A stretch of DNA of 64,000 bases from Nisaea acidiphila (GTDB lineage: Bacteria > Pseudomonadota > Alphaproteobacteria > Thalassobaculales > Thalassobaculaceae): NCBI RefSeq assembly GCF_024662015.1, contig NZ_CP102480.1, forward strand, positions 2,142,501-2,206,500, given 5' to 3'. Below are positions 1-7,394 of the stretch, piece by piece (the stretch's first letter is position 1; each line of letters starts with the position of its first letter). The notes below the pieces were generated by a model. It ran no database searches and had not been told where the DNA came from. It saw only the letters and a program-made list of their open reading frames with translations. The position numbers and the translations under genes were made by a program.

Positions 1-642
1 GACAGCGCCATCGTGGATTGCCTCGCCACGCCGTCGGAAGATGCGAGCGCCTACGCCTCCAAACGCCTCGGCGTGATCCTCTCGGCCTATACGGTCTATC
101 TCGACCTCTGGGTCTGCGATGCGCGCGGCACGGTCGTCGCGAACGGCCGGCCCGACCGCTATCACGTTGAGGGCCAGTCTGCTGCGCAAGCCTCCTGGTT
201 CCGCAATGCGATGGCATCGGCGAACGGAGACGAATACGCCGTGGATGATATCGTCACCAGTTCGGAACTCGATGGCCAACCGGTGGCGACCTACGCTGCC
301 GCGATCCGCGAGAACGGAGAGAGCAATGGCGCCGTGCTGGGTGTGTTGGGGATCCATTTCGACTGGGGGCCGCAAGCGCAGACCATCGTCGAGGGCGTGC
401 GCTTCGACGAGGCCGAAGCCGCCCGCTCCCGTGCGCTTCTGCTCGATGCCGATTTCCGCGTCATCGCCGCGTCCGACGGCGCGGGCGTGCTGAGCGAGCG
501 CTTCGATCTCCGAACCGAAGGACGGGATAGCGGCCATTACTCCCTTCCCGACGGTACCGTCATCGGCTTTCACCGGACGCCGGGCTATGAGACCTATGAG
601 GGGCTCGGCTGGTACGGCTGCGTGGTACAGGCGGCGCCTTAG
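1..642 (+). CDS. C-terminal part of a Cache-like sensor protein (5' truncated)
   Basis: The frame is open from base 1 to a TAG at 640-642, so only the last 213 residues of a longer gene are present. The visible part reads as an extracytoplasmic-sensor (Cache/PAS-like) fold: an LDLWVCDARGTVVANGRPD strand pair, then ASWFRNAM, a VLGIHFDW strand and a second half with LLDADFRVIAASDG and a final GLGWYGCVVQ strand. Such regions occur in chemoreceptors and sensor kinases, but the signalling domain would lie upstream of the window or be absent. No transmembrane segment is visible in this part. It converges on the MazG-like gene and overlaps its 3' end by 4 bases. The assignment rests on motif resemblance only, and the ligand is unknown. 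Confidence 0.6.
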   Translation, partial: DSAIVDCLATPSEDASAYASKRLGVILSAYTVYLDLWVCDARGTVVANGRPDRYHVEGQSAAQASWFRNAMASANGDEYAVDDIVTSSELDGQPVATYAAAIRENGESNGAVLGVLGIHFDWGPQAQTIVEGVRFDEAEAARSRALLLDADFRVIAASDGAGVLSERFDLRTEGRDSGHYSLPDGTVIGFHRTPGYETYEGLGWYGCVVQAAP

Positions 643-965
643 AGTTTCGACGACCCGTCCGGCCGGAACCGCCATTTCCGTTCGATGGCGGCGGGGAGAT
701 CGAGGCCGAAACGGTTTGCGAAAAGCAGGATGTGCCCAAGCACGTCCGCCGCTTCGTTCTCCAGCGCGAGATGGAGCTCCTCGTTGCTGAGATCGCCGCG
801 CCGTCCGCGGTCGCTATAGCGGTTCCAGACCTGGGTGAGCTCGCCGAGCTCTTCCTGCAGCTTCAGCAGATACCAGTCCGGATCGCGCTCGATACCGAAA
901 TTCAGTGCGTAGTCCTTCGATGCACGTTCGAACCTGCCGGCCAGAGTCTCCAGCATTCGCCTCAT
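639..965 (-). CDS. MazG-like nucleotide pyrophosphohydrolase
   Basis: This 108-residue protein has the MazG/dUTPase-like metal-binding pattern: KLQEELGELTQ (an EExxE-type motif, residues about 35-45) and ENEAADVLGH (an ExxD-type motif, residues about 69-78), both on predicted helices. Small single-domain members of the family hydrolyse non-canonical or stress-related NTPs to NMP and pyrophosphate in the cytoplasm, and the exact substrate cannot be read from sequence. The length is normal for a single-domain member. It lies 62 bases downstream of arsJ on the same strand, so it could be co-transcribed with the arsenic genes, but nothing in the protein ties it to arsenic. ATG at 965 is used; an in-frame ATG at 956 is an alternative. 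Confidence 0.75.
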   Translation of the reverse strand: MRRMLETLAGRFERASKDYALNFGIERDPDWYLLKLQEELGELTQVWNRYSDRGRRGDLSNEELHLALENEAADVLGHILLFANRFGLDLPAAIERKWRFRPDGSSKL

Positions 966-1027
966 CCAAATGTTCGTCTTTTGTTCTTCACTTTAACCAT
1001 CCAACACGGCGGGTCAAGCGGAGACCA

Positions 1028-2284
1028 TCAGGAGGATGCCGGCCGGGCCGCAAGCAACGGAAGTGTAAAAACGACCGCCACGGCCACCATCGCGGCGGAG
1101 ACCCAGAGCGTCGCCGTGAGGCCTGCCAACTGGTAAACAAGGCCGGAAAGCAGGGTTCCCGCGAAACGCCCGACCGCGTTCGCCATGTAATAGAAGCCGA
1201 CATTGAGCGCGACCTTGTCGGCATCCGAATAGGCGACGATCAGATAGGAATGCAGCGCCGAATTCACGGCGAAGACGATCCCGAAGGTCAGCAGCCCGCC
1301 GATCAGGATGACGGACGGCGCGAGCATGTCCGCAGGCGGAGCCAATTGCGGCGTCAGGCCCGCAGCAATCGTTGCCGGAAGAAGCGCGAGCAGACCGCCC
1401 CAGAGCGCCGCACCGCGCGCCGCCGCCCCGGCGTCCTTCGTTTTCCTCATGAAGCGCGGCACCAGGGCCTGCACGATCCCGTAGCCGACAACCCAGACCG
1501 CCATGAAGAGGCCGACCCGGTCGAAGCTCCAGCCGAGCCGGTCATAGAGGAAGACCGGAACCCCGACGACGAACCAGACGTCGCGCGAGGCGAAGAGGAA
1601 GATCCGCGCGGCGGAAAGGAAGTTGATCTCCCGGGTCTTGGCGAAGAGATCCCGCCTGGCGATCTTCTGCTTCGCCTTGCCGAGATCGGCGGTCACGGTC
1701 AGTACCGCGCTTGCCAGGACCAGTGCGAGCATCCCGGCCATGGCATAGAGCGAGACCTCGAAGCCGAGCCATTGCAGCATCACCCCGCCCAAAAGGAAGC
1801 CGACGCCCTTCAGCGCGTTCTTCGAGCCGGTCAAGATAGAGACCCATTTGAAAAGCAGTCCGTCGCCCTCGGAGGCGACCACCAGTTTCACCGCCGATTT
1901 GGAACTCATCTTGGTGAGGTCCTTGGCAATGCCGGAAAGCGCCTGCGCCACCATCACGTATCCGACCGAGAAGAGCGCGGTCCAGGCGGGGTCCGTCAGC
2001 GAGAGCATCAGCAGCGCCGCGATCTGCACCGCCAATCCGGAAAAGAGCGTGATCTTCAGGCCGAAACGGGCGCCGATCCAGCCACCGAGGAAGTTGGTGA
2101 CGATCCCCATCGCCTCGTAGAGCAGGAAGAGAAAGGCGATATCGAGCGGGGTGAAGCCCAGCCGGTGGAAATGCAGCAGCACCAGCATCCGGAGCGCGCC
2201 GTCGGTCAGCGTGAAGGCCCAGTAGGCCGCCGTGACCGCCGCGTAGGTACGCCCGTCCGCCGCCCGCACGCTTTCCGCAGCCAT
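1028..2284 (-). CDS. arsJ: ArsJ, organoarsenical efflux MFS transporter
   Basis: This is a major facilitator protein of about 418 residues with roughly twelve hydrophobic segments. Its N-terminus, TYAAVTAAYWAFTLTDGALRM, followed by LHFHRLGF and FLFLLYEAMG, is characteristic of ArsJ. ArsJ exports 1-arseno-3-phosphoglycerate, the unstable product made when GAPDH uses arsenate in place of phosphate; after export it decays and releases arsenate outside. The GAPDH gene directly upstream (2-base gap) supports this pairing strongly. The frame is open further upstream to 2344, but the ATG at 2284 leaves no overlap with gap and gives a normal ArsJ N-terminus. It is probably co-transcribed with gap from the ArsR-controlled divergent promoter. 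Confidence 0.9.
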   Translation of the reverse strand: MAAESVRAADGRTYAAVTAAYWAFTLTDGALRMLVLLHFHRLGFTPLDIAFLFLLYEAMGIVTNFLGGWIGARFGLKITLFSGLAVQIAALLMLSLTDPAWTALFSVGYVMVAQALSGIAKDLTKMSSKSAVKLVVASEGDGLLFKWVSILTGSKNALKGVGFLLGGVMLQWLGFEVSLYAMAGMLALVLASAVLTVTADLGKAKQKIARRDLFAKTREINFLSAARIFLFASRDVWFVVGVPVFLYDRLGWSFDRVGLFMAVWVVGYGIVQALVPRFMRKTKDAGAAARGAALWGGLLALLPATIAAGLTPQLAPPADMLAPSVILIGGLLTFGIVFAVNSALHSYLIVAYSDADKVALNVGFYYMANAVGRFAGTLLSGLVYQLAGLTATLWVSAAMVAVAVVFTLPLLAARPASS

Positions 2285-2286
2285 GC

Positions 2287-3300
2287 TCACAGGCTGGCCG
2301 CCACTTTGGCCGTCAGCTCCATCATCCGGTTCACATAGCCCCATTCGTTGTCGTACCAGGCATAGATCTTCGCCTGGGTGCCGTTGACCACCATTGTTGA
2401 GGGACCGTCGACGATCGCCGAGCGCGGATCGTCGGTGAAATCGGTCGAGACCAGCGGGCGGGATTCGAAACCGAGGATGCCTTCAAGCGGGCCGCTTGCC
2501 GCGGCCGCGACGAACAGCTCGTTCAGCTCGGCGGTGCTGGTCTCGCGCTCCAGCTCGAAGACACAATCGGTCAGCGAGGCGTTCAGCAACGGGACCCGGA
2601 CCGCATGGCCGTTCAGCCGGCCCTGCAGTTCCGGATAGATCAGCCCGATCGCTGTCGCCGAACCGGTACTGGTCGGGATCAGCGCGTTCAAAGCGGAGCG
2701 CGCCCGGCGGAGATCCTTGTGCGGCCCGTCGACGATCACCTGGGTGTTGGTGACGTCGTGGATTGTGGTGATCGCGCCATGCCGGATACCGATCCCCTCA
2801 TGCACGACCTTCACCACCGGAGCGAGACAGTTGGTCGTGCAGGAGGCCGCTGTCACGAGGTGATGCTGGGCGGGATCGTAGAGATGGTCGTTGACGCCCA
2901 TCACGATATTGAGCGCCCCATCCTCCTTGACCGGAGCGGAGACCACAATCTTGGTAATGCCACGCTCGAAATAGGGCGACAGGGCTGCCCCGCTTTTGAA
3001 CTTGCCGCTGCATTCGAGGAGAATGTCGACATCGCTCCCGGTCCAGGGATTTTCCGCCGGCGACTCGTGTGCGGTCAGCGGAATCTCCCGTCCGTCCACC
3101 ACAATCCCTTGCTCCGTCCAGCCGACCTCGCGGTTCCAACGGCGGTGCACGGTATCGAACTCGAGCAGGTGCGCCGCCATCTCCGGCGACATGGCCGGAT
3201 CGTTGATCGCGACGATTTCAAGATCGTCGAGACCCCAGCGGGCCCGCATGCCCATCCGTCCCATGCGGCCGAAGCCGTTGATCGCAACACGCGCATTCAT
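2287..3300 (-). CDS. gap: Arsenic-associated glyceraldehyde-3-phosphate dehydrogenase
   Basis: This 337-residue protein has the GAPDH NAD-binding start ([12 protein letters not shown]), the catalytic cysteine motif SCTTNCLAP and a C-terminal [16 protein letters not shown] normally makes 1,3-bisphosphoglycerate; with arsenate it makes 1-arseno-3-phosphoglycerate. Location directly before arsJ and divergent from arsR indicates a detoxification paralogue rather than the housekeeping glycolytic copy. That is inference from context, because the active site is ordinary. The frame extends to 3330, but the ATG at 3300 places the Rossmann strand at the usual distance and is chosen. It is the first gene of the minus-strand ars transcript, 77 bases from the ArsR-type operator. 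Confidence 0.88.
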   Translation of the reverse strand: MNARVAINGFGRMGRMGMRARWGLDDLEIVAINDPAMSPEMAAHLLEFDTVHRRWNREVGWTEQGIVVDGREIPLTAHESPAENPWTGSDVDILLECSGKFKSGAALSPYFERGITKIVVSAPVKEDGALNIVMGVNDHLYDPAQHHLVTAASCTTNCLAPVVKVVHEGIGIRHGAITTIHDVTNTQVIVDGPHKDLRRARSALNALIPTSTGSATAIGLIYPELQGRLNGHAVRVPLLNASLTDCVFELERETSTAELNELFVAAAASGPLEGILGFESRPLVSTDFTDDPRSAIVDGPSTMVVNGTQAKIYAWYDNEWGYVNRMMELTAKVAASL

Positions 3301-3377
3301 GTCGGTTCTCCCTGCCCCGAACAGCCGCAATGGTCCGCCTCGACGGCGAGCGGCGCAAATTAATCTTTGCCGGCCTT

Positions 3378-3407
3378 CATTTCAATGATAATTGAATTGT
3401 TGAAATG
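3378..3407. promoter_or_regulatory. ArsR-type operator in the divergent ars promoter
   Basis: A perfect 8-bp inverted repeat, CATTTCAA (3378-3385) and TTGAAATG (3400-3407), encloses a second, nested inverted repeat, TTCAAT (3381-3386) and ATTGAA (3391-3396). This AT-rich block sits in the 104-base gap between gap and arsR. It resembles ArsR/SmtB operators, which are imperfect dyads near the promoter. The right arm overlaps the arsR ATG (3405-3407), so bound repressor would cover the start of arsR and the shared divergent promoter. Binding is inferred, not shown. Confidence 0.6.
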
Positions 3408-3758
3408 AACGATACAGACGCCATTGCCGCGCTCGGTGCGCTTGCCCAGGAACATCGGCTGGGACTCTACCGGCTGCTGATGCATGCCGGTCCGTCCGGC
3501 ATGTCCGCCGGGGACCTCGCGGACCGCGCAGGTCTCTCCCGCTCTGGCCTGTCTTTCCATATCGCGCAGCTCGAACGCGCCGGCCTCGTGCATGCCAGGC
3601 GGCAGCACCGGAACATCTTTTATGCGGTTGAGATCGATGCGATGCGACGGCTCTTAACATTCCTGACACAGGATTGCTGTAACGGAAATCCGGACATTTG
3701 CGGCGAACTCGCCGCGACCGCTGCCTTGTGCGGCACCACTCCGGAGACCGAGCGATGA
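3405..3758 (+). CDS. arsR: ArsR-family arsenic-responsive repressor
   Basis: This 117-residue winged-helix repressor has an ArsR-family core: ALGALAQEHRLGLYRLL, then a recognition region AGLSRSGLSFHIAQLERAGLV and a wing HARRQHRNIFYAV. The usual CVC motif in the DNA-recognition helix is missing. Instead a C-terminal cluster DCCNGNPDIC (residues about 89-98) offers three cysteines, as in the Acidithiobacillus ferrooxidans type of ArsR, where As(III) binds near the C-terminus. It heads the arsR-arsC-acr3 operon and overlaps arsC by 4 bases. No good ribosome-binding site precedes the ATG and the operator overlaps it, so a leaderless or very short leader is possible. Confidence 0.9.
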   Translation: MNDTDAIAALGALAQEHRLGLYRLLMHAGPSGMSAGDLADRAGLSRSGLSFHIAQLERAGLVHARRQHRNIFYAVEIDAMRRLLTFLTQDCCNGNPDICGELAATAALCGTTPETER

Positions 3759-4273
3759 CCGGTGACAAGAGCTACAACGTGCTTTTTCTCTGCAAGGGCA
3801 ATTCCGCCCGCAGCATCATGGCCGAGGCGATCCTGAACCGCGCCGGGGCCGGCCGTTTCAAGGCCTTCAGCGCCGGCAGCACGCCGCGCGGCGAGATCCA
3901 TCCCTACGCGGCCGACCTGCTGCAACATCAGAACTATGCCCTCGACGGCCTGCGCTCGAAGAACTGGGACGCGTTCGGCGCGCCGGACGCGCCCGAGATG
4001 GATTTCGTCTTCACGGTCTGCGACGACGCCGCCAGGGAGACCTGCCCGGTCTGGCCGGGACAGCCGATGAGCGCCCATTGGGGCGTGCCGGATCCGGCCG
4101 CCGCCGAAGGAACGGAAGCCGAGAAACGCTTCGCCTTCGCCGACGCCTTCCGGATGCTGAACACCCGGATCGAGATCTTCGTCAACCTGCCGATCCATGG
4201 GCTCGACAAGCTGACCCTGCAGAAGCATCTCGACGATATCGCGGACTCCGCCAGGACGCCGGAGACCGCCTGA
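3755..4273 (+). CDS. arsC: Arsenate reductase, LMW-phosphatase (thioredoxin-type) family
   Basis: This 172-residue protein starts with YNVLFLCKGNSARSIMAEA, containing the CX5R phosphate loop (CKGNSAR) of low-molecular-weight tyrosine-phosphatase-like arsenate reductases. It reduces As(V) to As(III) in the cytoplasm so that the downstream Acr3 can export it. A second cysteine occurs in FTVCDDAARETCPVWPG, whose VCD..ARETCP arrangement matches the relay-cysteine region of this family. The start codon overlaps the arsR stop (ATGA at 3755-3758), indicating translational coupling. The frame is open upstream to 3698, but that start would lie inside arsR. Confidence 0.92.
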   Translation: MTGDKSYNVLFLCKGNSARSIMAEAILNRAGAGRFKAFSAGSTPRGEIHPYAADLLQHQNYALDGLRSKNWDAFGAPDAPEMDFVFTVCDDAARETCPVWPGQPMSAHWGVPDPAAAEGTEAEKRFAFADAFRMLNTRIEIFVNLPIHGLDKLTLQKHLDDIADSARTPETA

Positions 4274-4297
4274 ACCGATGAAAGGACCCGATCGCGC

Positions 4298-5377
4298 ATG
4301 AGTACAGACACGGCGGCCAGCGAGGCCGCTCCCGGCGGCATCGGGTTCTTCGAGAAATGGCTTTCCGTCTGGGTCGCGCTCTGCATCGCCGCGGGCGTGC
4401 TCCTCGGCAATCTCGCGCCGGGCCTGTTCGAGGCCCTGGCGGCTCTGGAATATGCCTCCGTCAACATCGTCGTCGCCGTGCTGATCTGGGCGATGGTCTA
4501 TCCGATGATGGTGGCGGTTGATTTCGAGAGCCTGAAAAGCATCGGCTCCAAGCCGAAGGGCCTCGTCATCACGCTGACGGTGAACTGGATCGTCAAGCCC
4601 TTCACCATGGCGGCGCTCGGCATCCTGTTTTTCCGCTATCTCTTCGGCGACCTGATCCCGCCGACCGATGCGGAGCAATATATCGCCGGCCTGATCCTCC
4701 TCGGTGCCGCGCCCTGCACGGCCATGGTCTTCGTCTGGTCGACCCTGACCAGGGGCGACGCGACCTACACGCTGGTCCAGGTTTCGGTGAACGACCTGAT
4801 CATGATCGTCGCCTTTGCGCCGATCTGCGGCCTGCTGCTCGGCGTCACGGACCTCGTGGTGCCGTGGAAGACCCTGCTGCTCTCGGTGCTGCTCTATGTC
4901 GTGATCCCGCTCGGCGCGGGTTACCTGACGCGCCGCCACCTGACGGCGAAAGCGGCCAGTCACGATGCGGGCGAGCAGATCGTCCACGACTTCACCGCGC
5001 GGGTGAAGCCCTTCTCCGTGCTCGGCCTGCTTGCCACCGTGGTGCTGCTGTTCGGCTTCCAGGGTCAGACCGTGCTGGAGCAGCCGCTCACCATCGCGCT
5101 GATCGCCGCGCCGCTGGTACTGCAATCCTACGGCATCTTCGCCGTCGCCTATGGCTGGGCGAAGGCTTGGGGCGTGCCTTTCAACATCGCCGCGCCCTGC
5201 GCCCTGATCGGCACGTCCAACTTCTTCGAGCTCGCCGTCGCCGTCGCCATCAGCCTCTTCGGCCTCAATTCCGGCGCCGCGCTCGCTACGGTGGTCGGCG
5301 TGCTGGTGGAAGTGCCGGTGATGCTGTCGCTGGTCGCTTTCGCGAACCGCACGCGGAGCTGGTTCGCGACCGAGTGA
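4298..5377 (+). CDS. acr3: Acr3-family arsenite efflux transporter
   Basis: This 359-residue inner-membrane protein has about ten hydrophobic segments and typical Acr3 signatures, including [13 protein letters not shown], a [13 protein letters not shown] segment carrying the conserved cysteine, and a later [21 protein letters not shown] segment. It expels arsenite using the proton-motive force and acts directly after ArsC. It lies 24 bases downstream of arsC, with a GAAAGGA stretch before the ATG, and is the last clear gene of the arsR-arsC-acr3 operon. It is distinct from the unrelated ArsB family. Length is normal for Acr3. Confidence 0.93.
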   Translation: MSTDTAASEAAPGGIGFFEKWLSVWVALCIAAGVLLGNLAPGLFEALAALEYASVNIVVAVLIWAMVYPMMVAVDFESLKSIGSKPKGLVITLTVNWIVKPFTMAALGILFFRYLFGDLIPPTDAEQYIAGLILLGAAPCTAMVFVWSTLTRGDATYTLVQVSVNDLIMIVAFAPICGLLLGVTDLVVPWKTLLLSVLLYVVIPLGAGYLTRRHLTAKAASHDAGEQIVHDFTARVKPFSVLGLLATVVLLFGFQGQTVLEQPLTIALIAAPLVLQSYGIFAVAYGWAKAWGVPFNIAAPCALIGTSNFFELAVAVAISLFGLNSGAALATVVGVLVEVPVMLSLVAFANRTRSWFATE

Positions 5378-5465
5378 TCTTTGCCACGCCCCAGGCGTGC
5401 AGTGCTTGTGCGCTCCGGCGATCAGGCTAGATTTTCAGGATCATCCATCGGACCGGGAGGTCTCC

Positions 5466-5816
5466 ATGGCGCGTTTCTGGAAAATGTCGGCACTCTGCGC
5501 CCTGCTGGCGGGCTGCGTCACGATCGAAGAAGCCACTGGCGCCCATGCGGATCTCGTACGCCAGGCGGCCTACGAACGTTGCGTGATCGTCAGCAATCCG
5601 GGCCGCGCGCGGTCGGAGAAATGGGCCAAGCCGCGTCCGCCCATCGTCTACAAGGTCGAGGAAGGCCATGACGGCTGGCTGCGCGGCGACGTCACCCTGC
5701 ATCGCTCCTTCTATCCCAAGACCGTGCGCGACAATGTCTATGTCAATCAGGGTAGCGGTGAGGTGATCTGCGGCTCATCGGCCTGGCAGGCGCGCTTCGG
5801 CCGCGGGTTCTACTGA
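5466..5816 (+). CDS. Small predicted lipoprotein of unknown function
   Basis: The product has 116 residues. MARFWKMSALCALLAGC is a short signal peptide with a lipobox (LAGC, cysteine at about residue 17), so a membrane-anchored periplasmic lipoprotein is likely. The remainder is short and basic, with two cysteines (YERCVIV and GEVICGSS). GGGAGGT at 5455-5461 is a good ribosome-binding site for the ATG at 5466; the frame is open upstream to 5397 but without such support. It follows acr3 after 88 bases on the same strand and has no evident arsenic role. I do not recognise the family. Confidence 0.65.
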   Translation: MARFWKMSALCALLAGCVTIEEATGAHADLVRQAAYERCVIVSNPGRARSEKWAKPRPPIVYKVEEGHDGWLRGDVTLHRSFYPKTVRDNVYVNQGSGEVICGSSAWQARFGRGFY

Positions 5817-5835
5817 CACACGCTTCCTAAAAAGA

Positions 5836-5861
5836 GTCCGGGCCGCCGAAGCGGCCCGGAC
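5836..5861 (-). terminator. Rho-independent terminator of boxC-boxB
   Basis: A perfect 11-bp GC stem, GTCCGGGCCGC (5836-5846) and GCGGCCCGGAC (5851-5861), closes a CGAA loop. On the minus strand it is followed within two bases by a run of five T (5829-5833 complement). It lies 38 bases past the boxB stop codon. On the plus strand it follows the lipoprotein gene but lacks a T-run, so it mainly serves boxB. Confidence 0.85.
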
Positions 5862-5898
5862 AAAGCCCGAGTTCCAAGGGAGGAGGTCTCGGGGAAAC

Positions 5899-7347
5899 TC
5901 AGTCGTGGATCTTCACGTATTCGAAGTCGCCCGGCTTGTTGTCGATACCGACACGCGGCGCGGAAATCCAGCCCGCAAATTGACCCGGCTCGCGCACCGG
6001 GCTCATCAGCGCGGCGATGAAGTCGCCGTCTTCCACATTCGGCAGGAACTCGTCCCGGCGCGCGCCCCATTCCGCATCGCTCATCAGCTTGCCTTCCGGA
6101 GTCGTATGGACGTTGCGGAACTCGCCGATATGGCGGTGGAAGGCGACGTTCGGCAGGGTGATCTCGAAATCGATCCCGGCCTTTTTGATGATCCGGTTCC
6201 AGCGGTTGATGCCGCCTTGGCAGTCGCGCACGTAATCGTCGCGCAGCCGCATGTTGAGGGCGGAAAGCGCCGGCTCGTCGACCATTTTGATCTCGCCGTC
6301 GACCAGCTTCAGCACCGGATAGGTGTCGTTGACCAGCTGGTGATCGTCCTCGATCCGCTCCTCCTGGAAGCGGCCCTTCAGACCCGCATTGTAGGCGTTC
6401 GCCGCGTTGGTCGAGACCTCGGAGCCGAACAGGTCGAGGGAAAGCGAGAAATGCAGGTTCGCCTTCTTCTGGATGGTCGGCAGGTCGATCACGCCGAGGG
6501 CACGGATCTTCTCGATCTCGAAGGGATCCTCGATCCCGGCCTCACGCATCGCCTCGCAGGTGCGCTGCACGGTGCGGCCGACGCCGGTCTCGCCGACGAA
6601 CATGTGGTGCGCCTCCTCCGTCAGCATGAAGCGGCAGGTGCGCGACAGCGGATCGAAACCCGACTGCGCAAGGCTCTCGAGCTGCATCTTGCCGTCGCGG
6701 TCGGTGAAGAAGGTGAACATGAAGAAGGAGAGCCAATCCGGCGTCGCCTCGTTGAAGGCGCCGAGCATGCGCGGCTTGTCCGCATCGCCGGAGCGGCGGT
6801 TCAGCAGCTCGCCCGCCTCCTCGCGGCCGTCGCGGCCGAAATATTTCTGCAGCAGGTAGACCATGGCCCAGAGGTGCCGGCCTTCCTCCACATTGACCTG
6901 GAAGAGATTGCGCATGTCGTAGAGCGACGGCGCGGTCGCGCCGAGGAAGCGCTGCTGCTCGACCGAGGCCGGCTCGGTATCGCCCTGGATCACCACGAGG
7001 CGGCGCAGCATGGCGCGGTATTCGCCCGGCACTTCCTGCCAGGCATCCTCGCCCTTGTGCTCGCCGAAGGCGACCTTGCGGTTCTCGACCTGCGGCGCGA
7101 GCAGGATGCCCCAGCGGTAGTCGGGCATCTTTACATAGTCGAACTTGGCCCAGCCTTTCGGATCCACGCTGACCGCGGTCCGGAGATAGACGTCGGAGGT
7201 CTGGAAGCCTTCCGGGCCCTGGTCCATCCACCAGTCGATATAACCCGGATGCCACTGCTCTAGCGCCTTCAGGATCTTGCGGTCACTCGAGAGATTGATG
7301 TTGTTCGGGATCTTGGTGTCGTAGCTGACATTCATGATCTCGTTCAT
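5899..7347 (-). CDS. boxB: BoxB, benzoyl-CoA 2,3-epoxidase oxygenase subunit
   Basis: This 482-residue di-iron oxygenase of the aerobic hybrid benzoate pathway inserts one oxygen into benzoyl-CoA to give 2,3-epoxybenzoyl-CoA. Recognisable features are the N-terminal IPNNINLSSDRKILKALEQWHPGYIDWW, the VNVEEGRHLWAMVYLLQKYFG helix (ExxH) and FMLTEEAHHMFVGETG (second ExxH), which supply carboxylate and histidine iron ligands. Length matches the family (about 470-480). GAGGAGGA about 8 bases before ATG 7347 supports that start. It lies 47 bases downstream of boxC. The reductase partner BoxA and the benzoate-CoA ligase are not in this window, so the pathway must be completed elsewhere. Confidence 0.93.
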   Translation of the reverse strand: MNEIMNVSYDTKIPNNINLSSDRKILKALEQWHPGYIDWWMDQGPEGFQTSDVYLRTAVSVDPKGWAKFDYVKMPDYRWGILLAPQVENRKVAFGEHKGEDAWQEVPGEYRAMLRRLVVIQGDTEPASVEQQRFLGATAPSLYDMRNLFQVNVEEGRHLWAMVYLLQKYFGRDGREEAGELLNRRSGDADKPRMLGAFNEATPDWLSFFMFTFFTDRDGKMQLESLAQSGFDPLSRTCRFMLTEEAHHMFVGETGVGRTVQRTCEAMREAGIEDPFEIEKIRALGVIDLPTIQKKANLHFSLSLDLFGSEVSTNAANAYNAGLKGRFQEERIEDDHQLVNDTYPVLKLVDGEIKMVDEPALSALNMRLRDDYVRDCQGGINRWNRIIKKAGIDFEITLPNVAFHRHIGEFRNVHTTPEGKLMSDAEWGARRDEFLPNVEDGDFIAALMSPVREPGQFAGWISAPRVGIDNKPGDFEYVKIHD

Positions 7348-7394
7348 GGGGCGGTCCTCCTCTGTTCAGGTCCGATCGTCTTTTAGCGTGGGGA

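Noticed and set aside
905..2338. 477-codon plus-strand frame opposite arsJ
   Set aside because: Its product is Arg/Glu/Gln-rich low-complexity sequence, and the opposite strand encodes a well-supported membrane transporter.
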